A DNA stretch of 64,000 nt from Allobaculum mucilyticum (GTDB taxonomy: Bacteria; Bacillota_I; Bacilli_A; Erysipelotrichales; Erysipelotrichaceae), in the NCBI RefSeq assembly GCF_022701195.1, contig NZ_CP078089.1, forward strand, positions 930,001-994,000. Reading direction: 5' to 3'. The translations under genes were made by a program, and so were the position numbers. This document shows, one piece after another, positions 24,301 through 33,500 of the stretch (position 1 is the stretch's first letter; each line of letters starts with the position of its first letter). A model generated the notes under the pieces. The model made no database searches. It was not told the origin of the DNA and saw only the letters and a list, made by a program, of their open reading frames with translations.

Positions 24301-27197
24301 ATCCCAAAACAGCACAGGCTGATGTAGACGATCTGACCAAATCACTGACCGATAAGATTCAGGACATCACCAACCCGGCTAAAACCTGGACTGAAGCAGA
24401 AATCCTCGCCAATGACAGCATTCTCTATGTCTTCAACGCAGGTACCACCGATCCATCCGTAACCCCGTCCAACATCAAACGAGGTCTCTACCAGTCTTCG
24501 GTTTCCCAGAAACTGAAAGCCGATACCCTGACCGGTCTGAAATGGGGTCTCGATGAAGACGGCGTGCATTCCATCTCCGCTGCCGGCGGCAATTCGACAA
24601 CACTTGAAGACAGCTACCTGTACACAAGCGATTCAATCGATTATGTCAGCGGAACATCCGGCTTCAAGTTCAGCTTCGAACTGCCAGAGCGTGTGAACAA
24701 CGATTACACCGTCACCCTTGGCTTCAAGAACCCGTGGGATACCCGTCCGGTTGACGTTGTCTTTGAAGGCAATACCGTAAAATCGGGTCTTACTCTGACC
24801 AAAGGTCAGCTCGTTGAACAGACCTGGGACGTTACCGTAAATGACGGCGAACTCAATGTGTTCGTGCACAACCCGAACCGCACCAGCCAGTACGCCGACC
24901 CGCTCATCAGCTACGTCATTGTCAAGGCAACTCCGGAATGGACAGGCGAAACACTCTCTGCTCTGCTCGCAAAACAGGCAGAAGACATGACCGACCGTAC
25001 ATTCGGCAAAGACAGCCTCGATGCCTACAATGCGAAAAAAGCAGAAGCACAGGCTCTGATCAACAAAGAAGGCGCAACACAGGAAGAACTGCGCGATATG
25101 TACCGTGCAATGGAAAAGGCATATGACAGCCTGAAGGAAACCTTCACCTACACGTCCTTTGGCGGCAATTCGGACCGTGCATGGGTCGACAACAACGGAA
25201 ATTACATCCAGGCTCATGGCGGTCAGGTTCAGAAACTTGTCATCGACGGCAAGGAAAAATGGGCATGGTACGGCGAAGACCGTGCAAGCGGCTATACCCC
25301 GATGGCCGGCGTCCATCTCTATACGTCCGATGATCTGTACAACTGGACCGACGAAGGCGTTGTCCTGCGTACCGTACCAGTGAGCAGCGAAGACTACGGA
25401 AAAGATCAGGAAGAAGGCTACAAAGCCGATTACTCCATCTTTGAAACTGATCCGTATTTCAGCGCGCTTTACGGCGACTATGAAGATCAGGACCCAGACG
25501 ATCCGCAGTACGAAAACAAGGCCGAAGAAACGTACTGGAATCTCGCCAATGACCGCAGTGTCATGGAACGTCCGAAAGTCATTTATAACGAAAAAACCGG
25601 CAAGTATGTCATGTGGTTCCACTCGGATGGACGTACACCGTCCAGCGGCGGCAGCTACGGACGTGCCCGTGCCGGCATCGCCGTTTCCGACAGCGCAACC
25701 GGACCATTCAAACTCGTTTCGACTGTCCGTCTCTATGCAGCTGAACATGTCAAAGATCATGGAACAGACGGCACCGGCGGTGCAGTCCGTGATATGAACC
25801 TGTTCCAGGACGAGGACGGAACAGCTTATGTCATCTACTCCTCCGACATGAACGCGACGATGTATATCGCCCGCCTCAATGACACCTGCACCGGCCTGGC
25901 CAAAGACCGCACAGGCGGTGTTGACGGAACCGGACTGTCGGCTGAAGAAGTCGCAGCGTCCGATTACACCCGCAACTTCATCAACTCTTCCCGTGAAGCA
26001 CCGGCCATGTTCAAATACGGTGGCAAATACTATCTGATGACTTCCGGATGCACCGGCTGGGATCCAAACCAGGCACAGTACGCCATGGCTGATCATCCGC
26101 TTGGTCCATGGACTGTTGTCGGTGATCCATGCGTTGGCGATACTTCCAAGACAACCTTCCATACTCAGTCCACATGCTTTATCCCGGTAGATGCCGAAAA
26201 CGGCAAGTTCATTTACATGGGCGACCGCTGGACCAGAAGCTCGCTTGGCACTTCCGGCTACGTCTGGCTGCCTGTTGAAATCGACAAAGACGGCAAGATG
26301 AGCATCAGCAGTGCTTCCAACTGGACACTCGAAGATCTCAAAGCTTCCGCTAAGCTCTCCTTTGCAGCACTCGATGCACAGATTGAAATCGCAAATACCA
26401 AAGCTAAGGCTGACTACACGCCAGCTTCCTGGACTGCATTCAAAACCGTACTCGATGAGGTCGTTGCAGGCCGTGATGCACTGGCTGCGCAGACAGACAT
26501 CAATGCCGCAAAAGATCGCCTGATGCAGGCAATGAATGACCTTGTTGCTAAATCCAGCCTGAATGTGGATGCTCTGAATGCCGCAATTACAGCTGCAGAT
26601 GGACTGACCCGCAGTGACTACGTCGGCACTACTGACTGGAATACCTTTGATGCAGTACTTGCCAGTGCTAAAACTGCTCTGGAAAACAAAAACAGCCAGA
26701 AAGATATCGATGATGCTGCAAAAGCGCTCAACGATGCACTTAATGCACTCGTTACAAAAGCCAGCCTGAATACGACTGCGCTGAGTGCCGCAATTGACCG
26801 TGCAGATAAGATCGACCGCGACAGCTATGTAGAAACTACAGACTGGGCTGCCTTTGATCAGACACTGAATGCTGCGAAAAAAGCACTCAGCGACAAGAAC
26901 AGCCAGGCTGATCTCGACAACGCTGCTAAAGCACTTACCGATGCGCTCAACTGCCTCGAAAAGAAAGCCGTTCTGGACTACACGCAAATCGATCAGATCA
27001 TCGCAAAGGCAAATTCGCTTTCAGCTGCCGATTATCTGGAAGCAGCTCAGACAGCCATTGCAAATCTGAAAGCCCGGGCTCTTGAAGTAAAAGATGCTGC
27101 AGACGATCAGGATGAACTCAATGCATCCTGCCTCACGCTCAACCGTGATCTGCTTGCTCTGCGCAAGACACCTGCTTCCGACAAGCTTCCAGAATAA
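21378..27197 (+). CDS. Giant secreted glycosidase with GH43 (subfamily 24-like) catalytic domain
   Basis: A 1,939-aa exported enzyme. In order: signal peptide (1 to about 35); a first five-bladed propeller resembling GH43-type folds (about 60-395); a DNRLRE/CBM96-like beta domain (about 400-610); a BIG2 Ig-like domain (about 610-690); a second Ig-like domain (about 695-770); a malectin-like beta-sandwich (about 771-932); a helical linker; another malectin-like module (about 1007-1184); a helical segment; a GH43 domain (about 1254-1654) resembling exo-beta-1,3-galactanases (SFGGNSDRAWVDNNG, HGGQVQ, SREAPAMFKYGGKYYLMTSG, GWDPNQ); and C-terminal FIVAR-like helical repeats ending RKTPASDKLPE. No LPXTG anchor or dockerin is present. 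AAAGGA precedes the chosen ATG; upstream frame lacks a signal peptide start. Likely target: galactan side chains of arabinogalactan or mucin-type glycans (inference). Confidence 0.88.
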   Translation: MKKPFRKGTSCFLAMLLAASTPVSLMANSSPAVAMTEQVQDETPAASMSSFVDGFMPMTILSTLKDDVWGVPLVGKRDQDNGLEDRTLANYCYWDGTILKGTDEETGKDKYYMFASRWDQANGHSGWGGSVAVYATSDNLEGPYTDQGMLWGDYYEGAGHNVFAFEISKTDPAYKEGYRYAISVSDTGLHGDQMNGSIHISKSLDGPWEHVGIMETDGKFRLSNVTITQRPDGTYLATGRDGDIATATSVRGPWTTQRQKLWWDIPGMNTSALEDPVLWYSDGMYHIVVNNWQEKYAYYLTSYDGVQDWTLHTGTAYSAETMAQHLQYTDGTKNSWTKLERPGVYIEDGTLKAMTLAAIDSEKDDDRGNDEHGSKVIVIPYNGKALAEFAKTDEYTPASTNRKGLAAQTDTHIQSWGDEAGKNYGSETFLQVQGNSSQGLLGEGERPDSNYDCKIAFVRYALDKNNLPSDLSDLDADLSVIYQSKHAGDASEEVLMAAVADSDWAAGDGNDGNGGSTSVENAVTWYNQPAVDKDLGKAESATFSLDNTDTEVRIPVGNLIQKYLEKNPDASEITFAIGNKNGTRIHIGSNESSNDQGVKLVFASTPANPEVTGISLDKDELDLHPGDSYTLQVTITPENATNKKVTFTSSNPAAATVDENGKITAVAKGGTTIRVVTEDGSLMAKCGVRVTPESATILSLDPVTVYTPSGFDARLPQTVSANWSDRTTTDVTVEWDTEGKSLSSNGTLEGTVKGTELKASCKIETVSPLLSWVVDCNNNGSPRYSKAVETNHILNQSYDQKYDPENGKTWGYVEDLGTHNSSNVNDSYDSGWYAYNNQDIQYAFPLEAGTYSIRLGFKEWWPDGNKSRKMDIYLKQGDTETKLGTSNTWNGGNNWNTFTGTGAVTADETPIIVIKKQSGQPDPTLAFIEISKVLDTDALKDAVNAIKGLDLSKASASDIKELGDLHQSALDALRNPKTAQADVDDLTKSLTDKIQDITNPAKTWTEAEILANDSILYVFNAGTTDPSVTPSNIKRGLYQSSVSQKLKADTLTGLKWGLDEDGVHSISAAGGNSTTLEDSYLYTSDSIDYVSGTSGFKFSFELPERVNNDYTVTLGFKNPWDTRPVDVVFEGNTVKSGLTLTKGQLVEQTWDVTVNDGELNVFVHNPNRTSQYADPLISYVIVKATPEWTGETLSALLAKQAEDMTDRTFGKDSLDAYNAKKAEAQALINKEGATQEELRDMYRAMEKAYDSLKETFTYTSFGGNSDRAWVDNNGNYIQAHGGQVQKLVIDGKEKWAWYGEDRASGYTPMAGVHLYTSDDLYNWTDEGVVLRTVPVSSEDYGKDQEEGYKADYSIFETDPYFSALYGDYEDQDPDDPQYENKAEETYWNLANDRSVMERPKVIYNEKTGKYVMWFHSDGRTPSSGGSYGRARAGIAVSDSATGPFKLVSTVRLYAAEHVKDHGTDGTGGAVRDMNLFQDEDGTAYVIYSSDMNATMYIARLNDTCTGLAKDRTGGVDGTGLSAEEVAASDYTRNFINSSREAPAMFKYGGKYYLMTSGCTGWDPNQAQYAMADHPLGPWTVVGDPCVGDTSKTTFHTQSTCFIPVDAENGKFIYMGDRWTRSSLGTSGYVWLPVEIDKDGKMSISSASNWTLEDLKASAKLSFAALDAQIEIANTKAKADYTPASWTAFKTVLDEVVAGRDALAAQTDINAAKDRLMQAMNDLVAKSSLNVDALNAAITAADGLTRSDYVGTTDWNTFDAVLASAKTALENKNSQKDIDDAAKALNDALNALVTKASLNTTALSAAIDRADKIDRDSYVETTDWAAFDQTLNAAKKALSDKNSQADLDNAAKALTDALNCLEKKAVLDYTQIDQIIAKANSLSAADYLEAAQTAIANLKARALEVKDAADDQDELNASCLTLNRDLLALRKTPASDKLPE

Positions 27198-27232
27198 GCG
27201 CACCCTGATTTAAAATCTTTATCCGTTTCATC

Positions 27233-27266
27233 AAGCCGGACTGCAGACCTTGCAGCCTGGCTTTTC
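27233..27266 (+). terminator. Probable terminator of the GH43 gene
   Basis: AAGCC pairs with GGCTT around an inner GC-rich imperfect stem, followed by UUUUC, 36 bases past the GH43 stop. Confidence 0.6.
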
Positions 27267-27307
27267 TGTATACATCCCTCTTCTTTGCACCAGACGTTCT
27301 GTCCATG

Positions 27308-27356
27308 CAAAAAGCCGGAAGAGGCAGACTGCATCAGACAGTATCTGCTCTTCCGG
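27308..27356 (-). terminator. Terminator of mutY
   Basis: On the minus strand GCCGGAAGAGCAGA pairs with TCTGCCTCTTCCGGC, with one bulge, and is followed by five U. It lies about 110 bases past the mutY stop. Confidence 0.8.
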
Positions 27357-27464
27357 CAATGGGTGTTTATTGGTTTTACGTACACGACAGATCGAGTCAG
27401 AAACCCGTCACTCTTCTGTCCGGTTTAATGGTGTCTTATTTAGAAAGTCCGAGTTTTCGCAGAT

Positions 27465-28493
27465 TCAGCAGGCAGAAACGGCTTCCGTTTCCTGTTCTTC
27501 TTTAAGAAACTCCATCGCTCTTTGATAAAACGGCAGGAACGCAGATGGAATGGAACAGTCACGTTCAATCTCCTCTGCCGGAAGGAATCCTTCATGGCTG
27601 CTGCACAGAACCAGCTCGCCGCTCATCAGCCACTCGACATGCGAGAAGACGTGACGATAGTCCCCTAATGGCTGACTTTTCAGAAACGTCTGCGGTTTGC
27701 GATCATCAAATTCATACAGTGAAGCCAGTAGTCCGGAATCTGGGCGTCGTCTGACATGCAGCCAGATCTTCTGATTTTCATCAATCGATGCGAGAACAAC
27801 GACATGCTTCTTTTCAATGCGGCGTTCGGATTTCTTTTTTGGTGCAGGGCGTGTTTTCCATGCCTCATCTGCGGCTGACTGACAGGTAATACGCAGCGGG
27901 CACTCTTCACAGCGGGCGATTTTTGGCGTACATACCAGAGCCCCCAGTTCCATCAGTGCCTGATTCCAGAATGGCATATGTTCATGATCAGGCAGATCCG
28001 CTCTGACCAGACTGGTCAGCTGCTTTTTGTTCTTTGTATTTGAAAAGTCATCATCCAGACCGTAATGACGGGCATAGACACGGATGACATTGCCATCTAC
28101 TGCAGGAATCCGCTCGCCATGTGCAATGGAAGCAATCGCACCGGCTGTATATTCACCAATACCCGGCAGCTTTTTCAGCTCTCCATACTGCTCTGGAAGC
28201 TGCCCGTCATAACAGTCGACGCAAACCTGTGCTGCTTTTTTCAGATTGCGGGCTCTGGAATAGTATCCAAGTCCCTGCCAGGCTTTCATCAGCACATCAT
28301 CGTCCCCTTGCGCAAGAGCCCTGACGTCGGGAAACAGAGCGATAAATTTCTCATATGCCGGCATCATGGCTTCAATCCGGGTCTGCTGCGCCATAATCTC
28401 ACTGATCCAGATTCTGTATGGCTCTCTATTCTTTCGAAACGGCAGTTCCCGGTGGTTGTTTTCATACCAGGCTAAAAGATCCTTATGATTCAT
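27465..28493 (-). CDS. mutY: A/G-specific adenine glycosylase
   Basis: A 342-aa base-excision repair enzyme that removes adenine mispaired with 8-oxoguanine. It shows the catalytic SEIMAQQTRIE region, the helix-hairpin-helix LPGIGEYTAGAIAS, the catalytic aspartate in AVDGNVIRV, the 4Fe-4S ligands C-x6-C-x2-C-x5-C (CTPKIARCEECPLRITC) and a C-terminal NUDIX-like 8-oxoG recognition domain. The ATG at 28491-28493 gives the usual MutY N-terminus (LLAWYENNHRELPFR). A GTG at 28521-28523 is an alternative; neither has a strong ribosome binding site. It faces the GH43 gene tail to tail. Confidence 0.95.
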   Translation of the reverse strand: MNHKDLLAWYENNHRELPFRKNREPYRIWISEIMAQQTRIEAMMPAYEKFIALFPDVRALAQGDDDVLMKAWQGLGYYSRARNLKKAAQVCVDCYDGQLPEQYGELKKLPGIGEYTAGAIASIAHGERIPAVDGNVIRVYARHYGLDDDFSNTKNKKQLTSLVRADLPDHEHMPFWNQALMELGALVCTPKIARCEECPLRITCQSAADEAWKTRPAPKKKSERRIEKKHVVVLASIDENQKIWLHVRRRPDSGLLASLYEFDDRKPQTFLKSQPLGDYRHVFSHVEWLMSGELVLCSSHEGFLPAEEIERDCSIPSAFLPFYQRAMEFLKEEQETEAVSAC

Positions 28494-28710
28494 GTTATCC
28501 AGTATAAAAGACAGCTCTTGCACAGTCCAAGACCACTGCTGTTTATCCAGGTCTGCTGGTTTCTGCCATTTTCGCTTCCCTGTTCTTCATCTGCTGTTTC
28601 GGGCTTGAAGAGCAGGCTCATCTCTTCCTGCCTTTGCCTATAATATTTCTGATAAGAATCTGAGGACCGCAGCACTGCGTACTGTTTTCAGATCAGGAAG
28701 GAAATCTGAT

Positions 28711-29514
28711 ATGCCCCGCCACTCGAATCTTCCATCGAATGTCAGAGCCGTTTTCTTTGATGTCGATGACACGTATTTTTCGCATAAACTCAACCGGATT
28801 CCCGAAGGGTATCCCGAAATGGTCAGCGTTCCGCGAAACCAGGGAGTTTTCTGCGCCTTATGCACGGCCCGATCGCTTGAACTGGTCGAAAACCTGATGG
28901 GAAGCCAGCTGGGAAAATGGGATGGTATGGTTGCCGGCAACGGCGCATTTGTCTATAACGAAAATCTGAATATTCTGTTTGAAAAAACGCTTTCTGATCA
29001 GACGGTTGCCGATCTGATTAATACAGGAGAAAAGCATGGAGCCGGCTTCTTTGTCTCCGGAACAAGTGCATTCGTTTTTGGCGATCAGATCCCTGTAAAA
29101 CCAAAGCTTCATTCGGTTCATATTGAAGGGATCCCCGAACACGCTCCAGGTGCGGACGATCATCTTTCCGTCATGTCTATCTGCCATCCTGATCCGCTCT
29201 CCATGAAAGATGATCTCGATCAGATTGACGGACTGTTCGTTCATTACACGAAGTATTCCGCTGATATTTCCCGCAATGACCTCTCAAAGTCTGAAGGCAT
29301 TTCTCATCTGATGAAATACTGGAATCTTCCTGATGGAGATTACGCGGCTTTTGGCGATTCCCAGAATGATCTCGACATGCTTGACCATGCAGCTTGCCCG
29401 GCTGCGATGGCAGAAAGCGAACCGGCTGTTCTTGAAGCTGTTTCCACTCATGTACCGCCTGTTGAAGAGGGCGGAATTGCGGCCTGGATGAAGAAAGAAG
29501 GCTGGATCGAATGA
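28711..29514 (+). CDS. HAD superfamily (Cof/type IIB) phosphatase
   Basis: A 267-aa cytosolic hydrolase with all four HAD motifs: FFDVDDT (nucleophile D17, acid D19), a threonine in TARS, a lysine in the SKSEGISHL region, and GDSQNDLDML (motif IV). The insert between motifs II and III fits the C2B cap of Cof-type sugar- or nucleotide-phosphate phosphatases, so the substrate cannot be named. AAGGAA precedes the ATG. Its stop overlaps the next start by four bases (ATGA), so it is translationally coupled to the nitrilase-family gene. Confidence 0.9.
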   Translation: MPRHSNLPSNVRAVFFDVDDTYFSHKLNRIPEGYPEMVSVPRNQGVFCALCTARSLELVENLMGSQLGKWDGMVAGNGAFVYNENLNILFEKTLSDQTVADLINTGEKHGAGFFVSGTSAFVFGDQIPVKPKLHSVHIEGIPEHAPGADDHLSVMSICHPDPLSMKDDLDQIDGLFVHYTKYSADISRNDLSKSEGISHLMKYWNLPDGDYAAFGDSQNDLDMLDHAACPAAMAESEPAVLEAVSTHVPPVEEGGIAAWMKKEGWIE

Positions 29515-30371
29515 TTGCGGCGATTGCGCAGAATCAGGTCGATGACGATCTGTCTGTAACCCTTGAACGTTCACTCAATTCAATACGGGATGCCGCAAAA
29601 GCCTGTGCAGATCTGATCGTTTTTCCGGAACTCTGGAATTCACCGTTTATCAACCGGAAGATTCTGGAACATCAAAGTGATTCCGACTCGATTCTTGATG
29701 CCTTCAGTCATGCCGCCAAAGCAGAAAAGATCTGGATTGTCGCCGGTACCATCCCGTTCCGCCGTAAAGACGGACATCTGTATAACACCTGCTTTGTATT
29801 TGATGATCAGGGAAAGATTGTGACCAGTGCAGACAAGCTGCATCTGCTGGAAGTTCATACTTCAAAAAATGACTACAGAGAAGTGGATGTCTTTACACCG
29901 GGAAGCCGGATTGTCTCCTTTGATTCTCCATGGGGCAGAATCGGCATTGTCATCTGCATGGATACACGCTTCTGCGAGATTTCCCGTCTGCTTTCTCAGG
30001 ACTGCTTTCTGCTCTGTGCCTGCTGTGCGTTTAATTCTCAGGCAGGGCGCAAGCACTGGATGCCGCTCATGCAGGCAAGAGCAATTGAAAATGAAGTCTT
30101 CGTTCTGGCCGCAAATCCGGCTGAAGCGGATTATGGAAACTACTCAGGTTACGGACATTCGATGGCCGTTGATCCGGATGGGCAGATTGTGGCAGCGCTT
30201 GATGGAAAACCTGGCCTTCTGCTTGTCGACATTGACCCGAATGCAGTAAAAAGGATCCGCCAGCGCTCTCCGTACTGGCAGCTTCGCCGGACAGATCTCT
30301 ACCGGCTTGAGGAAATCGGACCATCTGACCAGAACGGTGAAGACGATCCGGATAAATCCCTGAACACCTGA
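29511..30371 (+). CDS. Nitrilase-superfamily amidohydrolase (omega-amidase-like)
   Basis: A 286-aa carbon-nitrogen hydrolase with the Glu-Lys-Cys triad in place: E40 (VFPELWNSPF), K109 (ADKLHLLEVH) and C149 (GIVICMDTRF). The closest family by motif wording is omega-amidase/NIT2, which hydrolyses alpha-ketoglutaramate-type substrates; other aliphatic amidases remain possible. It is coupled to the preceding HAD gene by a four-base ATGA overlap, which suggests a shared repair or salvage role (inference). The pair ends at a strong terminator. Confidence 0.88.
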   Translation: MIAAIAQNQVDDDLSVTLERSLNSIRDAAKACADLIVFPELWNSPFINRKILEHQSDSDSILDAFSHAAKAEKIWIVAGTIPFRRKDGHLYNTCFVFDDQGKIVTSADKLHLLEVHTSKNDYREVDVFTPGSRIVSFDSPWGRIGIVICMDTRFCEISRLLSQDCFLLCACCAFNSQAGRKHWMPLMQARAIENEVFVLAANPAEADYGNYSGYGHSMAVDPDGQIVAALDGKPGLLLVDIDPNAVKRIRQRSPYWQLRRTDLYRLEEIGPSDQNGEDDPDKSLNT

Positions 30372-30419
30372 AGGCTGAATTCTGGATGATGAAAGTCTGA
30401 ACACAATGAACAACAGAAA

Positions 30420-30472
30420 GGGCTGTCCAGCCCGGCGGATCTTTTCAGATCTGCCATCGGACAGCCCTTTTT
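30420..30472 (+). terminator. Bidirectional terminator between nitrilase gene and GH95 gene
   Basis: GGGCTGTCC (30420-30428) pairs with GGACAGCCC (30459-30467) around an inner imperfect stem. UUUUU follows on the plus strand and UUUCU on the minus strand, so it can serve both convergent genes. Confidence 0.85.
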
Positions 30473-30490
30473 CATTTCTTTGATGCTTTG

Positions 30491-30522
30491 ATTCTTTAAT
30501 TCTTTAATTCTTTGGTTCTTTG
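30491..30522. repeat. Short 8-bp tandem repeat
   Basis: Four consecutive 8-base units of ATTCTTTA/ATTCTTTG/GTTCTTTG in the intergenic gap between the convergent nitrilase and GH95 genes. Partial units extend on both sides. No function is evident. Confidence 0.8.
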
Positions 30523-30599
30523 ATTCGCCTCTTCAGTTCAGTGTACTGACCAGCATGATCTACCATCAGTTACATGAACCGGATTTGCGAGCCTGCTGC

Positions 30600-33500
30600 T
30601 TACTGCAGATCAATTGCATCGAGCATTTCTTTGCTCGGGGTTCTGCGCAGAGCAAGGAGTGCATTGTTTACAGCTTTCGCTTTGGCATTGACTTCTTCCT
30701 GCGTAGTCGGAGATGTGATCATAGCCTTTGCTTCGTCAATCAGTTCATTGAATGCAGTCTTTTCTGCAGCTGTCATTTTGAACTGATCGAGACTCAGATT
30801 ATCGCCTTTATCTGCGGCGGCTTCGAGCAGAGACGTATTGATTTCGCCTTTGCGAACCAGAGCTGCTTTAGCTTCGGCCAGGTCAGCTTTCGCTGTCAGA
30901 GCGTTTCTGGATGTTGCATAGACGCTGTTCAGAGAAGCAGCATGTTCTTTGGCAGCAGCGAATGCAGCCCAGCTTGCCAGTGTGTAATCTGTTTCGACAA
31001 GAGCTTCGTCTTCGATTGCTTCAAGGTCTGCACTGAGTGCTGTACGGGCTTCATCAGCTGGTCCTGCAAAGTCGAGCCAGAGCAGAACGTCGTCTTCTTC
31101 AAGAATGTTTGTACCATCCGCAACCTTCGAGATTTCATCTTCTGTTAGAGCTTTGCCGATGATCTTGATGTTCGAGAACTTGAGATCGTTCTTGCGGTCC
31201 GGCTTATCGGACATATGACCAATTTCAATGGTCTTGTCAGAGCTGTTCGGAGTACCTGCTGCAGGCACTTTGTTGATCTCTGTGCCATCAATAACAGTTG
31301 CGATCGTATCATTCTCTGCGTCGTAGACTGTAGTGACTTCATGCCATGCATTGAAGAAATCAGAAGACATTGCGCAGGACTCTGGGCTTCCAGCAGTCTT
31401 CCAGCCAGAATCGGTTTTTATATATCCCTGGAAGAAGGTCATATCGTTGTCTTTGTAGGTATAGAAGCGCATTGCGAATGCATCATCGCCGATCGATACG
31501 ATGGAGTTGTACTTGCCATCGCTGGAAACGCCGGATTCTTTGCTGAAGACAGTATCCGGTACATACAGACGGGCACTGACGGTGAAGCTGTTTCCGCTGG
31601 TGAGGGCATTGGTTACTTTGCGATCCGGATCGTTCAGATCCATGGAACCAGTCATAACCTGCTCATTATCCTGGGTCTCCAGCTGAGCGGTAGACGGAAG
31701 GACAGTTTCAAATTTATGTTTGCCAAGTTCGACGACTCGCTTAGCATCAGAAGAAACTACGGTAATGGCCTTGCTTGCGCTGAGCGCTGCTTTTCCATTT
31801 ACGTTTGAAGCTTTTACGGTAATGACTGTGCCATTGGCTACTGCAGCATCAACGCTTACCGATGCAGAAGCGCCATTGGCTGCCGGAGTAATGGTAACGC
31901 CATCGATTGCAGCATTATCTGCATTTACTGCGGACCATTCTGCGCTGTTTACTGCTGCCCCTGCAGGAGCTGCTTCAAGCGTGAAGGTAACTGGAGTTCC
32001 TGCCGTAATAGTGTCGGCGGAAGAAGTCATCGTTACGCTTGTCGCTTCTACTTCTTTAACAGAGACGGTGTAGGTCTCGTTGGCTTCAGTATCAAACTGA
32101 ATAGCGTGGTCTTTGCCTTCAACTGCAGTTACGGTTATATCATTGCCTTCAGAGTCAACTACAGAAACGGTATCTGCACTGAATGCCGGGTTATTGAGTT
32201 TGCAGACATTTCCGCTCTTCGAAAGAACTTCAAGATCTGTCAGTTCGCCATCTTCCCAGTCCATGTCGAGTTCGAAGTTGCCGCGGGCAACAATACCGTC
32301 AACTGAACCGTCTGCCCATTCATCAGGCATAGCCGGGAGCAGTTCGATGGTGCTGGCGTTGGACTGCATAAGCATTTCTGCAACACCGGAGGTGTAGCCG
32401 AAGTTGCCGTCAATCTGGAACGGTGCATGCGAATCCCAGAGGTTTACATACATGCCGTTTTTAAACAGGCTCTTAATCAGAGTCATTGCATGGTTGCCGT
32501 CTTTGACACGTGCCCATGCATTGATCCGCTGACCCATGCCCCAACCGGTTGCTACATCGCCACGGTCTGTCAGAGAAACTTTAGCTGCTTCCAGATAAGT
32601 CGGGTTGTCGCTGTTGATCAGGTCGCCAGGGAACAGGCCGAGCAGGTGAGACATATGGCGGTGGCCGCGGTCACCGATCGAGCCAAGAGTCGTTTCGTTG
32701 TACCATTCTTTGATCTGTCCACTCGAGCCGACTTCGATCGGATCGAGTTTTTCCATAATATCCTGCCATTTGGCAATGCGGTCTGCACTGACGGTATCAG
32801 GATACTTGGCATTGATGACTTCTGCTGCTTCACAGCAGTCATTGAACAGCTGCCAGTACAGCGTGTTTTCATAGACGTTACCTGCGGTATATGGACCATG
32901 CTCAGCAGAATAGGATGGCGGAGTTGCAAGACGTGTCTTGCCGTTGTCATAGGTGACTTCCGTCAGAATCTGTTCGTACAGTTTTGCCTGTTCGTCCATC
33001 ATCGGGAAAATCGTATCCTTCAGATAGTCGACATCCTGTCCATATTCATAGTATTCATAGACGTTCTGCAGCATCCATGGTACGGCAGCCGGCGACCAGC
33101 CCCAGCTGAATAACCAGCCCGGGCATGTCCAGCCAAACGGCGTGTTCTGCGTATGTGCAGTGTAACCGTTCTGCTTGCCGTCCGAGTTATCGATGCCAAA
33201 GTATGTGGAAGCAGTTACACGTCCAGGTTCACGAAGACCGTCTTCATATTCGATCATCGGGATGGCACATTCTGCCATGTTGGTCGAATAGGTCGGCCAG
33301 TAGTTCATCTGCAGGTTAACGTTCATGTGGTAGTCAGCACCCCATGGAACGTTGCCGACTGAGCCATCATAGATACTCCAGACACCCTGCAGGTTGGCTG
33401 GAAGATCCTGATCGTTACGGCCTTCCGCGTTTTCACGGGAAGAAGAGATCTGCAGATAACGGCCATACTGGAACAGCAGCTGTTCGAAGTAGCGTTTTTC

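Noticed and set aside
21303-26987. Long minus-strand frames (436 aa, 784 aa and others) opposite the GH43 gene
   Set aside because: They are antisense shadows of a GC-biased gene; their translations show no family features and no ribosome binding sites.
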